Shown here piece by piece: positions 41,001-53,534 of a stretch of DNA of 64,000 bases; the stretch's first letter is position 1, and the number at the start of each line of letters is the position of its first letter. Origin of the DNA: Thunnus maccoyii (lineage: Eukaryota; Chordata; Actinopteri; Scombriformes; Scombridae); the NCBI RefSeq assembly GCF_910596095.1, contig NC_056533.1, positions 8,405,001-8,469,000 on the forward strand. Reading direction: 5' to 3'. The notes beneath the pieces are model-generated. The model had not been told where the DNA came from and did not search any database. It saw only the letters and a program-made list of their open reading frames with translations. A program made the position numbers and the translations under genes.

Positions 41001-44000
41001 GCCGCTGATCTGATTAGAGGCTGGAAATAGAGCACTGCATTTCATATGGAATTACCAAATGACAATGACAGCTGTCAGCACACTGAACTATCACAGTATC
41101 ATAATGTCTTCTAGCTATGAGATGAAAGTTGCTGGATTTGGTTTGAAGAGTTTGTTTTGCCATTCGTAGTTTTGTGTGTTTTACCTCGCTTGACATTCAA
41201 ACAGCTTCTTCACACCTGTTAGCCATCCAGTCAAAACTGGTCACAACTTCTGCTTTTTGCTTGTTCTTGTTTGTTTCCCTGGCACTTATATTTGGTCACG
41301 TTGACATTTATTTATTCGACTGTGTGTATGCTTTGATCTTTCACCATGAACTTGCGATCAGTTGCTGGACATGTTGATCTAACAAAGAAGTTACTTCTTC
41401 TGTTTACCTCACTGGGAGTTACTCTGGGTCAGACAGTCAGATGACCTGAATGTTTAAAGCAAGAGAAGGTTTGAAGTGTGATACTGTGAAATAGGATGTC
41501 ATAATGACGGAGGCAGAGGCTGCGACAGCAAACAGCAAACAGGAATGTAAACCAGCCAATCACAGTATCAATACACCTATGGGATCCTCTGAAATTGGTT
41601 TCTATGGTGTCCAGCCCACTTTCTCCAGACAGACCACCAGAAAATCCGTCAACAACTCACCTGAACCCCAATGAGCCAATCAAACTGACCAACACACCAG
41701 TCATTGACCAACTTGTCAGTTGGGAAATAAGCTGAACTCCTGGCAGTCACTGATGATCAACAGACAATCATAGTCCTGGACCAAGTTTTTTTCACGTCTC
41801 AACATGACAACAATTCTGTTAACAAACATTTCACATTGTCACCAAATTGTCAAGGTTATGCTGTATAATTTCTGCTTTAACAAACCTATTATATGTATAA
41901 TATACATGTAATATACAGTGTATGAATCAGAAGTGCTCAACCCATCAACAACATTGATGTTTATGTGGACATATTGTCAGAGTCATCGCGGTACCCACAT
42001 GTATTCTCAGAGCTAAATGAAGTGGATTGTCCTTTTCTTCCTGAGAGTTTAGACCTCATTTCAGCCTCGCTGATTTAGACACCAAGGACTATGCAGGCAA
42101 CACAATAGTGATTCTTCCTACACATGGTTCATGAAAGCTTTTACATTAGCCGTTTTAATGCTGCATTCCTTAAGTGGAAGGTCAGACATTCCCAGCTGGT
42201 AGGTTGTATTACAAACTATGCAGTGCAGTGGCACAGCTCACAACAGTGGTTAACATGGGCAACCCTGAAGTTTATAGCTCAATGAATATAGTGTTTTGGT
42301 AAATTCCAGGCCATGCAAGGCTGAAAATGAAACTGAAGATTGTTTTAGGGAATATATACATTTAAAAAATAACATTGCATAGAGTTTACAAGGAATTCTG
42401 CTATGTCGACATGGCACAAGATGACTGCATTTTAGAAACCTTGCAGTGAGGAATTCCTGCACAGGAGTCATTCTGAGACATCTTTTCTTACTAAAGTCGG
42501 AGTTTTTGACATCTGACTTCACATGCAACGCAAAAGACGGATCCAGTGTCCTCTAGCCTTTACCTGCAAAAATCCTCTGCTGCACAGGACTTCATGTGTT
42601 CTAAGTTTCAGCAAGAAAAAAACACCACCTTTAGAAACTCAAGCTTCATCACTAGAAGATCTGAGGAAAAAGACTAAAAAGTCTTTGACACACTGATTGA
42701 CGGATGATCTGTGGGAAGCGGAGTGCGGAAACATCACAGGAAAGCACCAAAAATAGAGACGAGGGTCTAAACAAAAGAAGTCATGAATTATTACTAAAAC
42801 TCATCTGGCAAACTCAAGAGGGGCTGTTTGTGACTCACAGACACAGATGGTGGCGAGGAGTCTGGTGGCAACGTATGGAGGCAGGCAGTTCTGGAAGGCT
42901 GGCTGCAAGACGTAATTGGAGAAGGTGAGAGCGATGACAGCCAGCGTGGTCGGATACATGATGAGGACGGCACTCCATAACAACAGGAAGCTACAGGACA
43001 AAGACACAAAACACGCTGGATTACATATATGACAGTAAACAGCCCTTAACATATATGTACAGTATTTTTTTTTAAATATAAATGTATGTGAAGGAGTCGT
43101 TGCTACAATATTACTAAAATGAGAAGGGGCTCTCCCTGCGTTCACTTTTGTAATGACGGCTCCCAGTACAACCACAGTTTCCTGCTATTGGTCTCTGAAC
43201 AACTCTGCCTCAGCAGTTGGGGGTTGCAAGGGAATTTTTCCATCAGTTGTAGGAAACTGAAAAAATAACACCTGTTAAACATTGGTCAAGCTTTATCCTG
43301 CTCTTCACTACTAATAAGGTGAAAACTGATGAATAGTTATTTAGGAAAAGCATTGCTGAATGTCCGAGTATTGGACGTTAAACCAAAGTATACCTCTATG
43401 TTTTTAGCCTATTTGTTTACATTTTGGCTTATCTACATCAGGAAAAGTCATGCTGCTTTGGTTACTAGCAGCTCCTGCTCGCACTGTACGGACAATAACT
43501 ACCTCGTTTACTTTCATACTGAAAAGGAGGTCATTGGTTTCTAAACTGATTAATGGACGACTATCCTTGATGTACATCAAAAGATCCTGTTATGACTTGA
43601 GTTATGACTCTGAGAAGAAGTGGTGTTGCGTTGGAAGTAAATTGTGTCAATCAGGCGACAGGTCCAGGGAGCGCAGCGGGTGGTGGAGTTTTGTGAGAGT
43701 GAAAATGGAAAGTCTTGAGCGCATGGTTCAGCTGTGGATCCACAAATACACATTTTTTTTCACAATTTCTCATCCTTGTTCTTTCTTCTTCTGCTGTGGC
43801 ATCAGTGTTTCTTCCCATTCGTTCTTCCTTAATGAAGTTTTGTGCACTGAATGAGCTAAATGAAGCCACACCGGACTGAACTAGTGCCTCCACAGGCATG
43901 CATAGTGCCAGGCACATTTGACCTTCTCAGACTTACAGTACTGCTCTAGAATCAGCTGACATGTCACATGACCACATGAAAGTCACAAGACCTTCAGAGC

Positions 44001-47000
44001 TGATTGGTTCCAGACGGGCTGTCCTATTAAACCAACCCTCTTATGGCCACGGTGTGTTGTAGTACAATCCATACCAAGCAAGCGAGTCGAGTACAATGCT
44101 GAAAACACTTGAACAGATGAACAAGACAAGGTCATATGTGTTGTTGTATTTTGTACATCATGTATATATTTTGATTTTATTTGGTTAAGCAATTTGTATA
44201 GCAATTATCTAACTGTAGAAACTTTACTCAGTTGTCTTTACATGTGTCAAGGAGGTGATGAATGAGTAAATGAACTGGACGCTAACAGACTCATACTGGG
44301 ATGTGACAAACTGCTGCTGTAGTTATGAGAAAGGGTTAACTGGACAAAAACAACAGTACTTACCCCACTAGCCCTCCAAAGATTTCTGTCACATATGAAT
44401 AGTCTCCTCCTGACTTTGGGATGGTGACGCCCAGTTCAGCATAGCACATGGACCCAAGGGTACAGATCCCCCCTCCACAAACCCAGATGATGAGTGACAG
44501 ACCCACTGAGCCTGCATGTTCCAACACACCTTTAGGAGAGATGAATATCCCAGAGCCGATGATGTTTCCTTCGGGGGAAAAGCAAAGGTAACAAAGGTTA
44601 TTTACACTTGCATATAATTAAATATTCAACTAGAAGGTACTCAGAGACCACAAACTTCTGCAAAACTGTTTCATGCAAAGCCATCATACTTTAACTTAAA
44701 TTTTCATTGATCTCTTTACCCTCCAAACATGTGGAATGGAGTCCATTTCTGATAGCTACAGTATATAGTAAAGTTATAAGCTGTTGTTTTACCTGTGGCT
44801 TGTCTATCCACTTAATTTACACATATATACTGTAAGTTTTTGAGACACAGACAAACACAAAGAAAGAAATAGACTCTGCACACAAAAAAAACCAGAGCAG
44901 CAACAAATCTCAACAGGCTTATTAAAACATCCCTATCATTTCAATGAAACCTGTAGGGATTCATTTCACTTTCCTTTCATCTATTGACTTGTGCAATCTC
45001 TAAAAAATATCTTATTACATATATGTCTGTCTCGTAGTGTACTAAAGACTTTAGTTAAACTATTTCTGATCTGCTTTAGTTGTTGGACAGTTCCATACAT
45101 ATTTTAATTATTTGGCTGACTTACAGGGACAAACAGCAAATGTAACAATTAGGCAGTATAAATCCTAGAGAAGCACCAACAGGAAAGACGTCAAGTGGGT
45201 CAGAGGTCACAGGGAAAATGTGGTAGTCGGTCTGAAATTTTTTTTTTTTACACAAACTGATGTTCAGTGGAGTCCTGGAGGTATGCTTACATACTCATTT
45301 TATTCAATGTTTTGGTAGATTTTGTAGATTTTCTTAGGTAAGAGAGGCAAATAACAAAATTACAGTCCTCCTCTGTTACTCTGTCACTGGTCTGAGATTT
45401 TTTGACAGACATGGCTGGATTGTCAGCTTGGTCTCAGCGGGTTAAAGCATTGCTTCTCTTCAGTGTTGTGTTTGAAAATAGAAAAAAAAAAAGTATTAAC
45501 TACAGGTATTTTTCTCTTTCTGTTGTCAGATGATTGCATAAAATCATGAATTGGCTCATAAATGAAATGTGCTACTTAGGGACCAACAATTATTCTTGGG
45601 CTGCTGTATTATTTTATACTTGTTGCTTTGTCTAACAGCATAATAATATAAATACAGGTTAATAGCAACATTAGTGCTTTCTCATCAGCTTTGGACATAA
45701 AAATCAGAGACAGCTGAATTTTAACATTGCTGCTATATTCAGTTTTATGTCAACATTTTCAAAAAGTTCAGTTGTCTCCAGTTCAGTTGTCCACTACAGT
45801 GCAGGGCAGAATCACTTTGCACTGGCAGGAGCCGTCGTTTTCCTGTGGAAAGTGCAAGGATGCCTGACCATGCGACAGCACTACCTATGGCGATGCGTGC
45901 TGCTCAGAGATATCAAAATAAAAAAGGTGTGCAGGTGTTTCAGATCACTGCCTAACTTATAGCTTTCTCAATGGTTTTGACTGTACTTTTGCACATTCAG
46001 AGGAAAAATGAGAAAGCAGGACAAACGACTTTGGTGTTGCCAGATTTGACAGAAACAAAATAGCCTAATCAGAGCCTCAAGTCCACCCAGTTATCATATT
46101 TTAGGTTATGTAGCTGAATATAGGAAAATAATAGGCAAATAAGGCGTTTGGTCCTTGAATCCTTGTCTTCTGTTTAATTAGTACAATTAGGCAAAAAAGG
46201 AAAAAAGAAGAGACAAAGAAAACATTTTCTATCTGCCCAAGGGGACAGAAAACTGCCTTGTCTGGTGAAACTGGGCCCCCAGTTAGCTCCCTGGTGACCA
46301 GAACAGTTAGCAAAGCAACTTATTTCATTACAGATGAGGATGTATATACAGCAGTTGTGGAAGGAAACCAAAAGTACAGCTGCGGAATTATTTGTTTAAC
46401 TATTTAGGTCACTTTTGTAATTTAAATTTAAATCATAGCAGACAATAGAAACAAAACCACCTGTCCCAGGTATGTAATGACGCAACTGTTATTCTTATCC
46501 TTATTTATAGAAAGAATGGGTTCAGCCAGTCTGGCTTTGTGCTGTGGTGGAAACATGGCTCATCAAGGTCCACGCTCAGCTGTCCCTCAAACCAGCATAA
46601 ACAGGTTCCCTGGTGGTTCAGTTGGCCAAGGCACACACTAACAAGACACCATGTCCTGGGGTCAAATCCAGCCTGGCACTTACATGTCATCACCCCTACG
46701 CAAAGAAAAGACAAAACAAAAACTAACACACGTAAAAAAGTAACCAAACAGCAGCTGTCCAAGCAAACTTGTTTTGCACTGTCCTCTGTGTTTTTTCTCC
46801 TTTTTGGAGAAGTTTGGGACAAAAGGAGTCTCCATAAAAAAATATAACTCTGTCACCGTAAATGTTTTCACTGTGAGGCACGCAATCGCTTCTCCCCTGT
46901 TAGAGCAGCTCTGAATGCTTCCTAATGATGCAGAGGGCGAGACTAGGTCCAAGCAGTGCATTTATCACTGTCAGATTTGATTGTGGAGGATGTGGTGAGA

Positions 47001-50000
47001 TGCAGCACAGTTACATAATGCCTGTGTTGTGTTTGTTATGTCATAAAGTTTGGCATCAGAGCTGAAAGTGTGAATCAGAGTCCTACTTGACCCTCTCAGC
47101 CTCCTGCACTGGCTGAGAAATCTCCTTAAATTTACTGCTCAGATAAAACACAACTATTTTCAAATCATGGTTCAGAATAAGGAACTCCTTCCCGTCTGAA
47201 ACCAAAACAAAACATCTGATCTCGATCTCATAGGAGATGCAGTGTTTTTCTTTCTCTTCGTGGACCTGACCAGTATCAGCAAGTGTGAAACAGGGTGTGA
47301 CAATAACAGAGCATCCCCCCAGGGGAAACGATCTGCAGGTGGTTGCTGCAGTGGAGGTGGGGCTGGTAAAATGTGGGAATAGTAGTTACACTAAGTGTTA
47401 CTGTCATATTTATTCAATATTGCATTATAAATACATCTAGTTTGGTTAGAGATTAGTAATGTGTGTCATTTGATACAGCTGCTTTGCTGTGTAGTAAGCA
47501 GACATAGTTGTAACATAAGCAGTCATAGTGGCATGCAGTTAAGCAGCAGCCAAGTGCAGTGACAGCTTTAACGGTCCACCTTACTACAGCAGCATTAGAT
47601 ATGTGAGTAGGCTGTATCTGGTGGGTAGTAGCGTGACTCAAGTTGTCTGTGTGTACTAGCTGTGCAAGCTTCACTCCATCTGCGCTTCACAGCAAACAAT
47701 GCAGCAGGTGGTCTGTATTAACCTCACTGATTAGAGCATTCATTTCACATTAGCAATATTAAATTAGACCAAACACATAACCCTTGAAGCTCTGTGATAT
47801 GACTGTAAAGCCTGAGCAGAGCTGTTAGTGTACTTTGAGAGTTTAAAAAGGATTTGCACAGCTGCTGCTTGCCAAATGAACACAAAACTGAGTTAAATGT
47901 GCCAGCCAAAGAATGAGCATTAACTGGAACAGTATCAGTTTCTATCAAAGCACAATAGACTTGACCTTGGATAGAAAGATTAGATAGTGATAACGTTACT
48001 GTTAAAAGGGTCACACTGTTGCCTTTTCCTTTGTAACGCTCTTACAACATATTACAGATTCTGCTTTCACTGAGAAAGATCTGTTTGTCAGTTGCTCTAA
48101 TGTTTAACTGCCTCTATTCTCCATTTATGAGGTAGCTCTACCCCTGAGTCTGTTTATATTTACAACCAGAGATAAATGAAACACGAGGATGTGATGTGTG
48201 AAGCACAGGAGACTATCAACCTTGTGAAATACTACGACTGTGGAAACCACAGTTCAACAGTCTATAATATCCCAACGTCTGTCTCCAACTTTCAGTCATC
48301 GTGGTTTCTTCTGCCCTCTCTTCCACTCGCGGTCCACCTATTTGTGGTTCAGAACGTTCTCATTTGGAGATCTCATCTGCACAGGCACAATTGGGACTCG
48401 TGCAAGTCATGAGAGTCCTGAATGCTCTCTCACTGGCATATCCCTCATGCTCCATGACCTTTTAGCTTGTTCATTTATGACTCTGCTGCCCTGTCGTATG
48501 ACCACACAAAGGTGATTTACTAAGGCTAATGAGACAGGAGAGACTGCTGAAAAACCAAAGACATGAGCTCGTATTTCGAGATTCGCTGGCATTATAACTT
48601 TAGAGTTGAAAGTTATTTGTGAGCAATGTCCGGATGCAAGGTGATCTTCTTACTTAAATGAATGCATCTTCTCCCCGGTTCATTCCCTCATTCACCCTGT
48701 CTTCCTAATTCTGTTGTGGTCATGTCATAGCCCGAACGTGGTGTTGAGCCATCCTTTATGCTGTTCATTTATATTGTAATCTGGTAATAACCTGTATAGT
48801 TTTATATATTTGGGGTAACCTGCCAAATATTATGAGTGAAAACAACACATCTGAAATGACAAGGTCACAATGCTGATACGAGTCCAAGTGTACAGTAAAA
48901 AAGGGGGGCGAGATAAAGTATCTCAGTAAATTCAGCAAAACCAAAGACCAGAACAGCTCACACAAAAATAACTTAATGACGAAATTCATGTCTTGAAGTC
49001 AGCAGTGTTGTTTCCCCCCTTGAGTCCAGAAATATACAGGCTAGATGTGAGCAGCCAGAGAGGCTGGTTATCAGCTGGCAGCTGGGGAATCCTCTGCAGA
49101 TTATTATAGCATACTGCATAACCCTCTGAGTTTAGTGCTGCAGATGAACTTCCCGCCACTGCATACTGTAACACTCTAAGATTGTTGAGTACATCATAAC
49201 GTACAGGAAACAATGCGCAACTTCCTGCATTAAAATAGACTTTCATTTTACGTCGCTGCATTTCTCTAACATAAATTTCCTGTCTCCCCTTATCAGTATA
49301 GGCGGGTTATGATGGAGTGATTACAAGGAACAATGCTAATGCCTTGCTTTGACCACAGGGAGTTGAACCCCTAACCCTGGCAGTTTCACAATGTTGCTCA
49401 ACTGTCCAACTGAACCACATGGAGGTTGTGCTGCATGCCGTTCAAGTTCAACATGAGAAGATCCAGCCACGTAGGCATGTCCATATTCAGATCATCCCGA
49501 CTGATGCAACAGTTTCCACTCAAAACCTAAAGCCCTGCAGTCCGAATCGGACCCTGACATCAGTTGTGGACCGTACGTGCGTAAAAGCCACCTTTCTGTG
49601 CGTATTTTGGCGGTTTCGTGCACAAGTCAAGCGGCTGAACCATTTCTAAGTGATAAAACAAGTTCATATCCGTGCAGTGTTCGTACAGTAGATCAAGACA
49701 CGGACAAAAACGCACTCCTGCTGTGTATTATGTGCCATAGTATTGTAACTATGACAACAAAGACATAACTGCATACCCGCCACGTTATAACAGTTAATTC
49801 CGCCAGTCTGCCGCTCAAACACGTTTCCCCGTTAACTTTTCCTCAACAACAACCATAACGACACGCTCTTCATTCAGACAAAAGCTGTCATACACTCACC
49901 GATGATAATAGCGCAAGCGCTCAAAAGTCCTATTTCTTTTTTCAAAGTGACTCTGTCGCTCCCAGAGGAGTTTGTATCCTTCTTCTTCTTCTCTTTGTCC

Positions 50001-50005
50001 CCCAT
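27038..50005 (-). CDS. slc7a10: Asc-type neutral amino-acid transporter, SLC7A10/asc-1 (eleven exons)
   Basis: Light subunit of a heteromeric exchanger for small neutral amino acids including D-serine and glycine, linked to the SLC3A2 (4F2hc) heavy chain at the plasma membrane. Exons, 5' to 3' on the minus strand: 50005-49900, 44568-44364, 42990-42839, 32014-31889, 30911-30758, 30560-30437, 29407-29304, 29113-29017, 28876-28727, 27414-27237, 27138-27038. All are GT-AG and phase-consistent: 1497 nt, 498 residues, stop TGA. Key matches: [24 protein letters not shown] (TM1 substrate site), [26 protein letters not shown], the likely heavy-chain disulfide Cys139 (AFQNCLPP), [29 protein letters not shown] [39 protein letters not shown] and NYVSFINYL. 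The C-tail [12 protein letters not shown] matches asc-1. The convergent lrp3 neighbour is as in human. ATG 50005 has purines at -3 and +4. Fish may carry a second copy; a or b cannot be assigned here. Confidence 0.95.
29495..30030. mobile_element. teleost MITE in slc7a10 intron 6, with nested insert
   Basis: The left end AGGGCTGCAACTAACTATTA and the right end TAATCGACTAATCACTGCAG are inverse-like. The interior includes AAAATGTCAGAAAATACTGA, AAATGTCATGTTTTGTCCAA, CCAAAGATACTCAGTTTACT and AGAAGCCACAACCAGCATTT, a series I recognise from a highly abundant fish MITE. About 205 unrelated bases (roughly 29757-29962) interrupt it. Confidence 0.75.
30666..30700. repeat. perfect 15-bp hairpin in slc7a10 intron 5
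   Basis: CAGCCATTACACCAA (30666-30680) is followed, after the five-base loop TATTG, by its exact complement TTGGTGTAATGGCTG (30686-30700). It lies in the middle of a 197-base intron. Confidence 0.95.
31855..31884. repeat. (GT)15 tract next to slc7a10 exon 4 donor
   Basis: Pure GT on the plus strand, with interrupted GT continuing to about 31817. On the slc7a10 transcript it reads (AC)15, starting four to five bases into intron 4 after GUAAAC. Confidence 0.97.
32018..32047. repeat. (CA)15 tract at slc7a10 exon 4 acceptor
   Basis: Pure CA on the plus strand. On the slc7a10 transcript it reads (UG)15 and ends directly at the CAG acceptor of exon 4, in the place where a polypyrimidine tract normally sits. 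Confidence 0.97.
33214..33231. repeat. short (GT)n microsatellite
   Basis: About nine GT units, slc7a10 intron 3. Confidence 0.85.
34130..34830. repeat. polypurine (GA-rich) tract
   Basis: About 700 bases dominated by A and G on the plus strand (typical words GGAGAAAGGGAGTGG and GAGAGAGGAG), with scattered pyrimidines. The slc7a10 transcript is therefore CU-rich here. Minus-strand open frames of up to 191 codons across it are Ser/Leu/Phe/Pro low complexity and not genes. Confidence 0.9.
36830..37045. repeat. degenerate minisatellite, unit about 48-49 bp
   Basis: Five copies of a unit with core (C)AGTATTTTGCT/CAGTACATTGCT and a flanking TCCAGATG or TCCACTTT. Cores begin near 36840, 36880, 36930, 36979 and 37026. 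One unit is about 9 bases shorter. Confidence 0.75.
37146..37229. repeat. fold-back repeat (36-bp arms)
   Basis: The left arm (37146-37181, starting GAGGTTCCCATATAAAGGGT) is answered by a near-perfect inverse right arm (37194-37229, ending TATATAGGGACCTC) around a 12-base loop. A related copy is at 37883-37927. Confidence 0.85.
37857..37930. repeat. second copy of the fold-back repeat
   Basis: Shares GGGAACCCCGAGGTCCC and GGGTTTCTAAATGGACAAGT with the copy at 37146-37229. Its right arm is shorter (AAGTCCATTTCAGAAAC). Confidence 0.75.
40674..40692. repeat. short (CA)n microsatellite
   Basis: About nine CA units, slc7a10 intron 3. Confidence 0.85.
42991..44363 (-). other. slc7a10 intron 2, nothing further recognised
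   Basis: GTAAG donor side at 44363 and TAG acceptor side at 42991. Open frames here (for example plus strand 43450-43854) match no family and lack splice or codon support. Confidence 0.6.
46605..46730 (+). mobile_element. tRNA-derived SINE
   Basis: An A-box-like TGGTTCAGTTGG (46614-46625) and a B-box-like GGGTCAAATCC (46659-46669) at tRNA spacing are followed by CAGCCTGGCACTTACATGTC, a body word typical of a widespread fish SINE. An A-rich tail (AAAGAAAAGACAAAACAAAA) follows. Confidence 0.75.
49346..49423 (-). mobile_element. tRNA-derived SINE head or tRNA relic
   Basis: On the minus strand, A box TGGTTCAGTTGG (49417-49406) and B box GGTTCAACTCC (49369-49359) are spaced as in a tRNA. The arms do not form a clean acceptor stem, so it is not called a tRNA gene. 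Confidence 0.55.
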
Positions 50006-50180
50006 CTCCTCCGCCGTGAAAAAGTGTTTCCTGCTAGCCTCGGTCCGGTCCAGATACTGTAGACTGAACCACGCTCCGCGCTCCGGGCTGCGCTTATAAT
50101 ATCCTAGCGATGCTAGTGAGCGCATGCGCACGATTCACAACTGAAGCCGCCTTTCTCAGGTAACTGCGGTGATGTAAAGG
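50006..50180 (-). promoter_or_regulatory. slc7a10: slc7a10 promoter/5' leader with NRF1-type site
   Basis: CG-rich sequence directly upstream of the slc7a10 start in an AT-rich setting. It contains the palindrome GCGCATGCGCA (50120-50130), which matches the NRF1 consensus. No TATA box is apparent. The frame upstream of ATG 50005 is open to an ATG at 50125 inside this palindrome. Confidence 0.55.
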
Positions 50181-53100
50181 TGTGTCAGAATTTCAAGACT
50201 CGAGAAACACCTGAGGCTGTAAGAACTAGACAGAGAGGAAATATGTTTACTTAGATTAAACCTACACTTTTCATACAGCCATGTTTTCGTTTACCATAGT
50301 TTTCTTTCCAGTCGTAGCGTCCACTAACATAAACAGAGATTAATGATGTCATTCCCGAAAAAAACTACATCCTCATGACCTTGATCGGCTTGATGCTGCG
50401 AACTGTAAATGTGTTTGTAAATTGGATTGTGATAAATCTCACTGCAGCCTATTAAAATTGAAATGCAGGATGTGTATGGTAACTAAACATGTAGCCTAAT
50501 GAATGAATAAATAAGTAATCGAGGTGTCCTCTTAAAATAAAATACATTTATTGGTTTAGGCAATTTAGTCCATACAAATGTAATCATTTATATTATTGTC
50601 TTTTTTTCATAATTTTTTGTGCTTTTGGGTGTGCACAATCCCCCCAACTCTGCAAAAGTAATATTTCAAAAACACCCTTGGGAATGTTTCACTATTAGCT
50701 AAATGAGATCAGAGATGATTCAGGTGAGTCTGTTTTTTTTCTCTGTACTGTTGTAATTTGAGCCTTTTGCTCATTCTTTTGAGGTGGAGGAGGGGCAGCA
50801 GTGTACTGGTGTACACAGACTTCTTCAGTTAGTATATGTCTTCAGTAAACCCAGATTATAAGACTGTTAGTTAACAATCAGATCATCATGCACTGACTTC
50901 TTTAAACTGGTTCCTTGTTGTACAAAGTGCATTCTGTTGACTCACTGTATTTCTGACCAAGCTAAATATGGAAATACAGACATTATGAAAAAATGTCACT
51001 GATAAGCTGCATGATGTAGAGACAAATAATAGAGTCAGTTAAATAATTTGAATGGATAGAAAACAAGACCATGATGCTAGCAGCTCTGTGAGGCTGTACT
51101 TATTGGCATACCGAACATTCATTGATGGCACACAATTATTAGGCCTATTTTTGTCAGTTTTTCATTATCAGCATGTAGCTTTTTAGATCAGCTTGAAGTA
51201 CCAGCAGAGACTGAAAGAAAAGAAAATCTGTTGTTTTCACTTACTGTCCTCTTCCTAGAACTGGGTGGGTGTTTCCTGCTTGATTGACACCTCCCCCACT
51301 CCCCTGTTAGTGCTGTTGCTGTTGACAGGACAGGTTACATCTTTATGGGTTTTAGAAATAGATGGAGTTAAGTAACCTAATTTGATAAGCAGTAGATATT
51401 TTGACATGGGTTGCAGGAAAAGCAAAGGTATAATTAAGAAACATTAATGACAGCTCCAGTCCATTTAGATGTGCTAGTTCCAGTGTCCTGGTGTTGTTCA
51501 TGCTGGCTCACTGGACTGGCTTACTGGCACACATGGAGTAGAGCCATCGTTAATGTCATTAGTTGCGCCTGTGTTTTTCCTGCTGTAACAAGTCTGTTGA
51601 GAAAAGGTCTGTTGGTTGTTCTGAGTTGTTTGCACCCTAAAAATGACCGCAGATTGAATTAAAGGCAGTTTGTTCTTCTATCCTGTGAAGGTTTAAATTA
51701 GGTAATTAATTAAACATCCATTACCTGGAGTCCTATTCTTTTTTAACCATCAGTTTAAATAGAGAGTTTCTGGTCTTGGATTTACCAACACAACACAAGT
51801 TTTTAGCTTTGCATGCAGCCCAAGAGTAGTTGTCTGGTCTCCTCCTCAAGACAGGGCTTCTGAAAACGTCTCACTCATACCAATTAGTCAAATGGGGATA
51901 AATGTGCCAGAGAGACAGGGAGAGTGAAACATTACTCCAGAATGATTAATTATTTCCCCCACGGTGTATTTGTTTTCAATGATGACTTCCTGGTTTTCAA
52001 TAAAGCCCCCTGGTTTTTTATATCAATGTGCATAGACACACACTCACACTCATAGCAGGCAACAGTCGGGCGAGCGCTGTAGGGCATTTCTGGGTATTCT
52101 TTACTTATGTATTATTTCCTCATCAGTATGCTTTGGTAATACACAGATCACACCTAGTAGGCAAGTGTAAAGTAAAAAACTAGTTGTGATCCAACAAGTT
52201 TTAATGCTTAAAGGTTTTTTTTGTTTTACTACTTTTGTGTAATTTTCATAAATTTCATTTACATTACAGGAGGTCTTATTAAATGTTCATAGCTAAAGTA
52301 TTACTTAATGGAGCTTTTAATTTTTTTTTTTAGATAATTTGTAAATAAAAATGTATTTGTAGTTAATTCAATTGACTTTTAAAGGTTTTTTATGTATTTA
52401 CTTTTTTATTTTACATGGGAACCATTCCATGTAATTACAATCTGGAAATACTCATTTTTATGCTATTTTCCTTTGTTTGTGGTCAGAGATTCAGTCCCTG
52501 CAAAGATGTCAAATATGCGTTGGTACACACAGGATTATGCATACAGACTGCACACATGAGTCAGTAAGAGAGAAGGCAGAAAGTTGCCTGATAACTGCTG
52601 TCTGGTTGTATCTTGCTCTTGCGAATCATATTGGGGACTGTGCTGGTGGACCATGGTGGATAACTAGCTCATCTTCCTAGCTAACAAGCCTACAAGCATT
52701 CTCTATCTATAAAAGATCATTTGGGGCAATTCATCCAAATCCACAGTTGTCACAACCAAACAAAACTGTTATTGTTGAGTAAATACAAATGCTGTTTTCA
52801 ACCATGTATATCACTCAAGGCTCAGCCTGTCCATAATTTCATGGCCAAAGCAAGTGCAGTCACAAGACTCCCTTGCCAAATATAGCAATTTTCTTTCCGC
52901 CTCCGTAACTAATAAAAACAAACCCCATCAAAATCAAGCCTCACTTTTTTTTTTTAACAATCAGCCAGGTGTTCTGGTAAACTCAGCTTGCATGTAATTG
53001 CCCAAACAGTTAACATTTTTAAAGGCCCTGTATGAAAGCTTTGAATACTTCCAACTGTGGTGACTCCTAGTGGTACTATCAAAAAGGACAATGTGGTGGA

Positions 53101-53263
53101 CAACAGTGCACATGTCACTACCAAATTCCCCCCAATTTTAACAGCCATTGCCCCTTTTTTTCAACAAAAAATGAACCTAAACCATATAAATGATTATATT
53201 AAAACAAAAAATCTTATAATTTAATTATTTAAATAAAAATCTCAACTTTTCTTTGTAGGTCAG
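50181..53263. other. intergenic, no gene recognised
   Basis: AT-rich flank upstream of slc7a10. Around 51465-51545 is a sequence resembling two others near 63.3 and 63.8 kb (see findings). No protein family match. Confidence 0.5.
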
Positions 53264-53534
53264 CAGGACATGACCAGCTCACAAGCCACAACAAAAGAGG
53301 GGGATCCATGCCAAACTTAGCAGTAACAAACTGAAATTTATTAAAGTAAATTACAATGATAATTGCAATGGGTTGTGAAAGTCAGGATCAGTGGTGTATG
53401 AGAGTGCATGAATGCAGTGGCTGATATGAAGTGCATGTTGTCAGTGTTAAAACAAAAGAAGGCAAAGCAAAAGAAACATCCTGACCCAATGGGCAACGGG
53501 AGAAAAACATGTTTCTCAACCTGGCGATCATAGT

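Larger units (their letters stand above)
32015..42838 (-). other. slc7a10 intron 3 (10.8 kb), repeat-rich
   Basis: Separates exon 3 from exon 4. Contents read: the CA tract at its 3' end; a GT run at 33214-33231; polypurine tract 34130-34830; a possible orphan exon 36018-36080 on the other strand; minisatellite 36830-37045; fold-back repeats 37146-37930; a duplicated block at 40385 and 41466; and a CA run at 40674-40692. No second gene is supported. Confidence 0.8.
44569..49899 (-). other. slc7a10 intron 1 (5.3 kb)
   Basis: Between the N-terminal exon and the TM1 exon. It contains two tRNA-derived SINE heads, at 46605-46730 and 49346-49423. The remainder is unassigned single-copy-looking sequence; intron 1 is a plausible enhancer site, but no element is identifiable by eye. 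Confidence 0.65.

Noticed and set aside
49346..49423. Minus-strand tRNA gene
   Set aside because: A and B boxes are present but the acceptor stem does not pair; better explained as a SINE head.
50006..50131. Upstream start for slc7a10 as the main N-terminus
   Set aside because: Poor start context and location in the CpG promoter; the 50005 start gives an asc-1-like N-terminus. Kept only as a finding.
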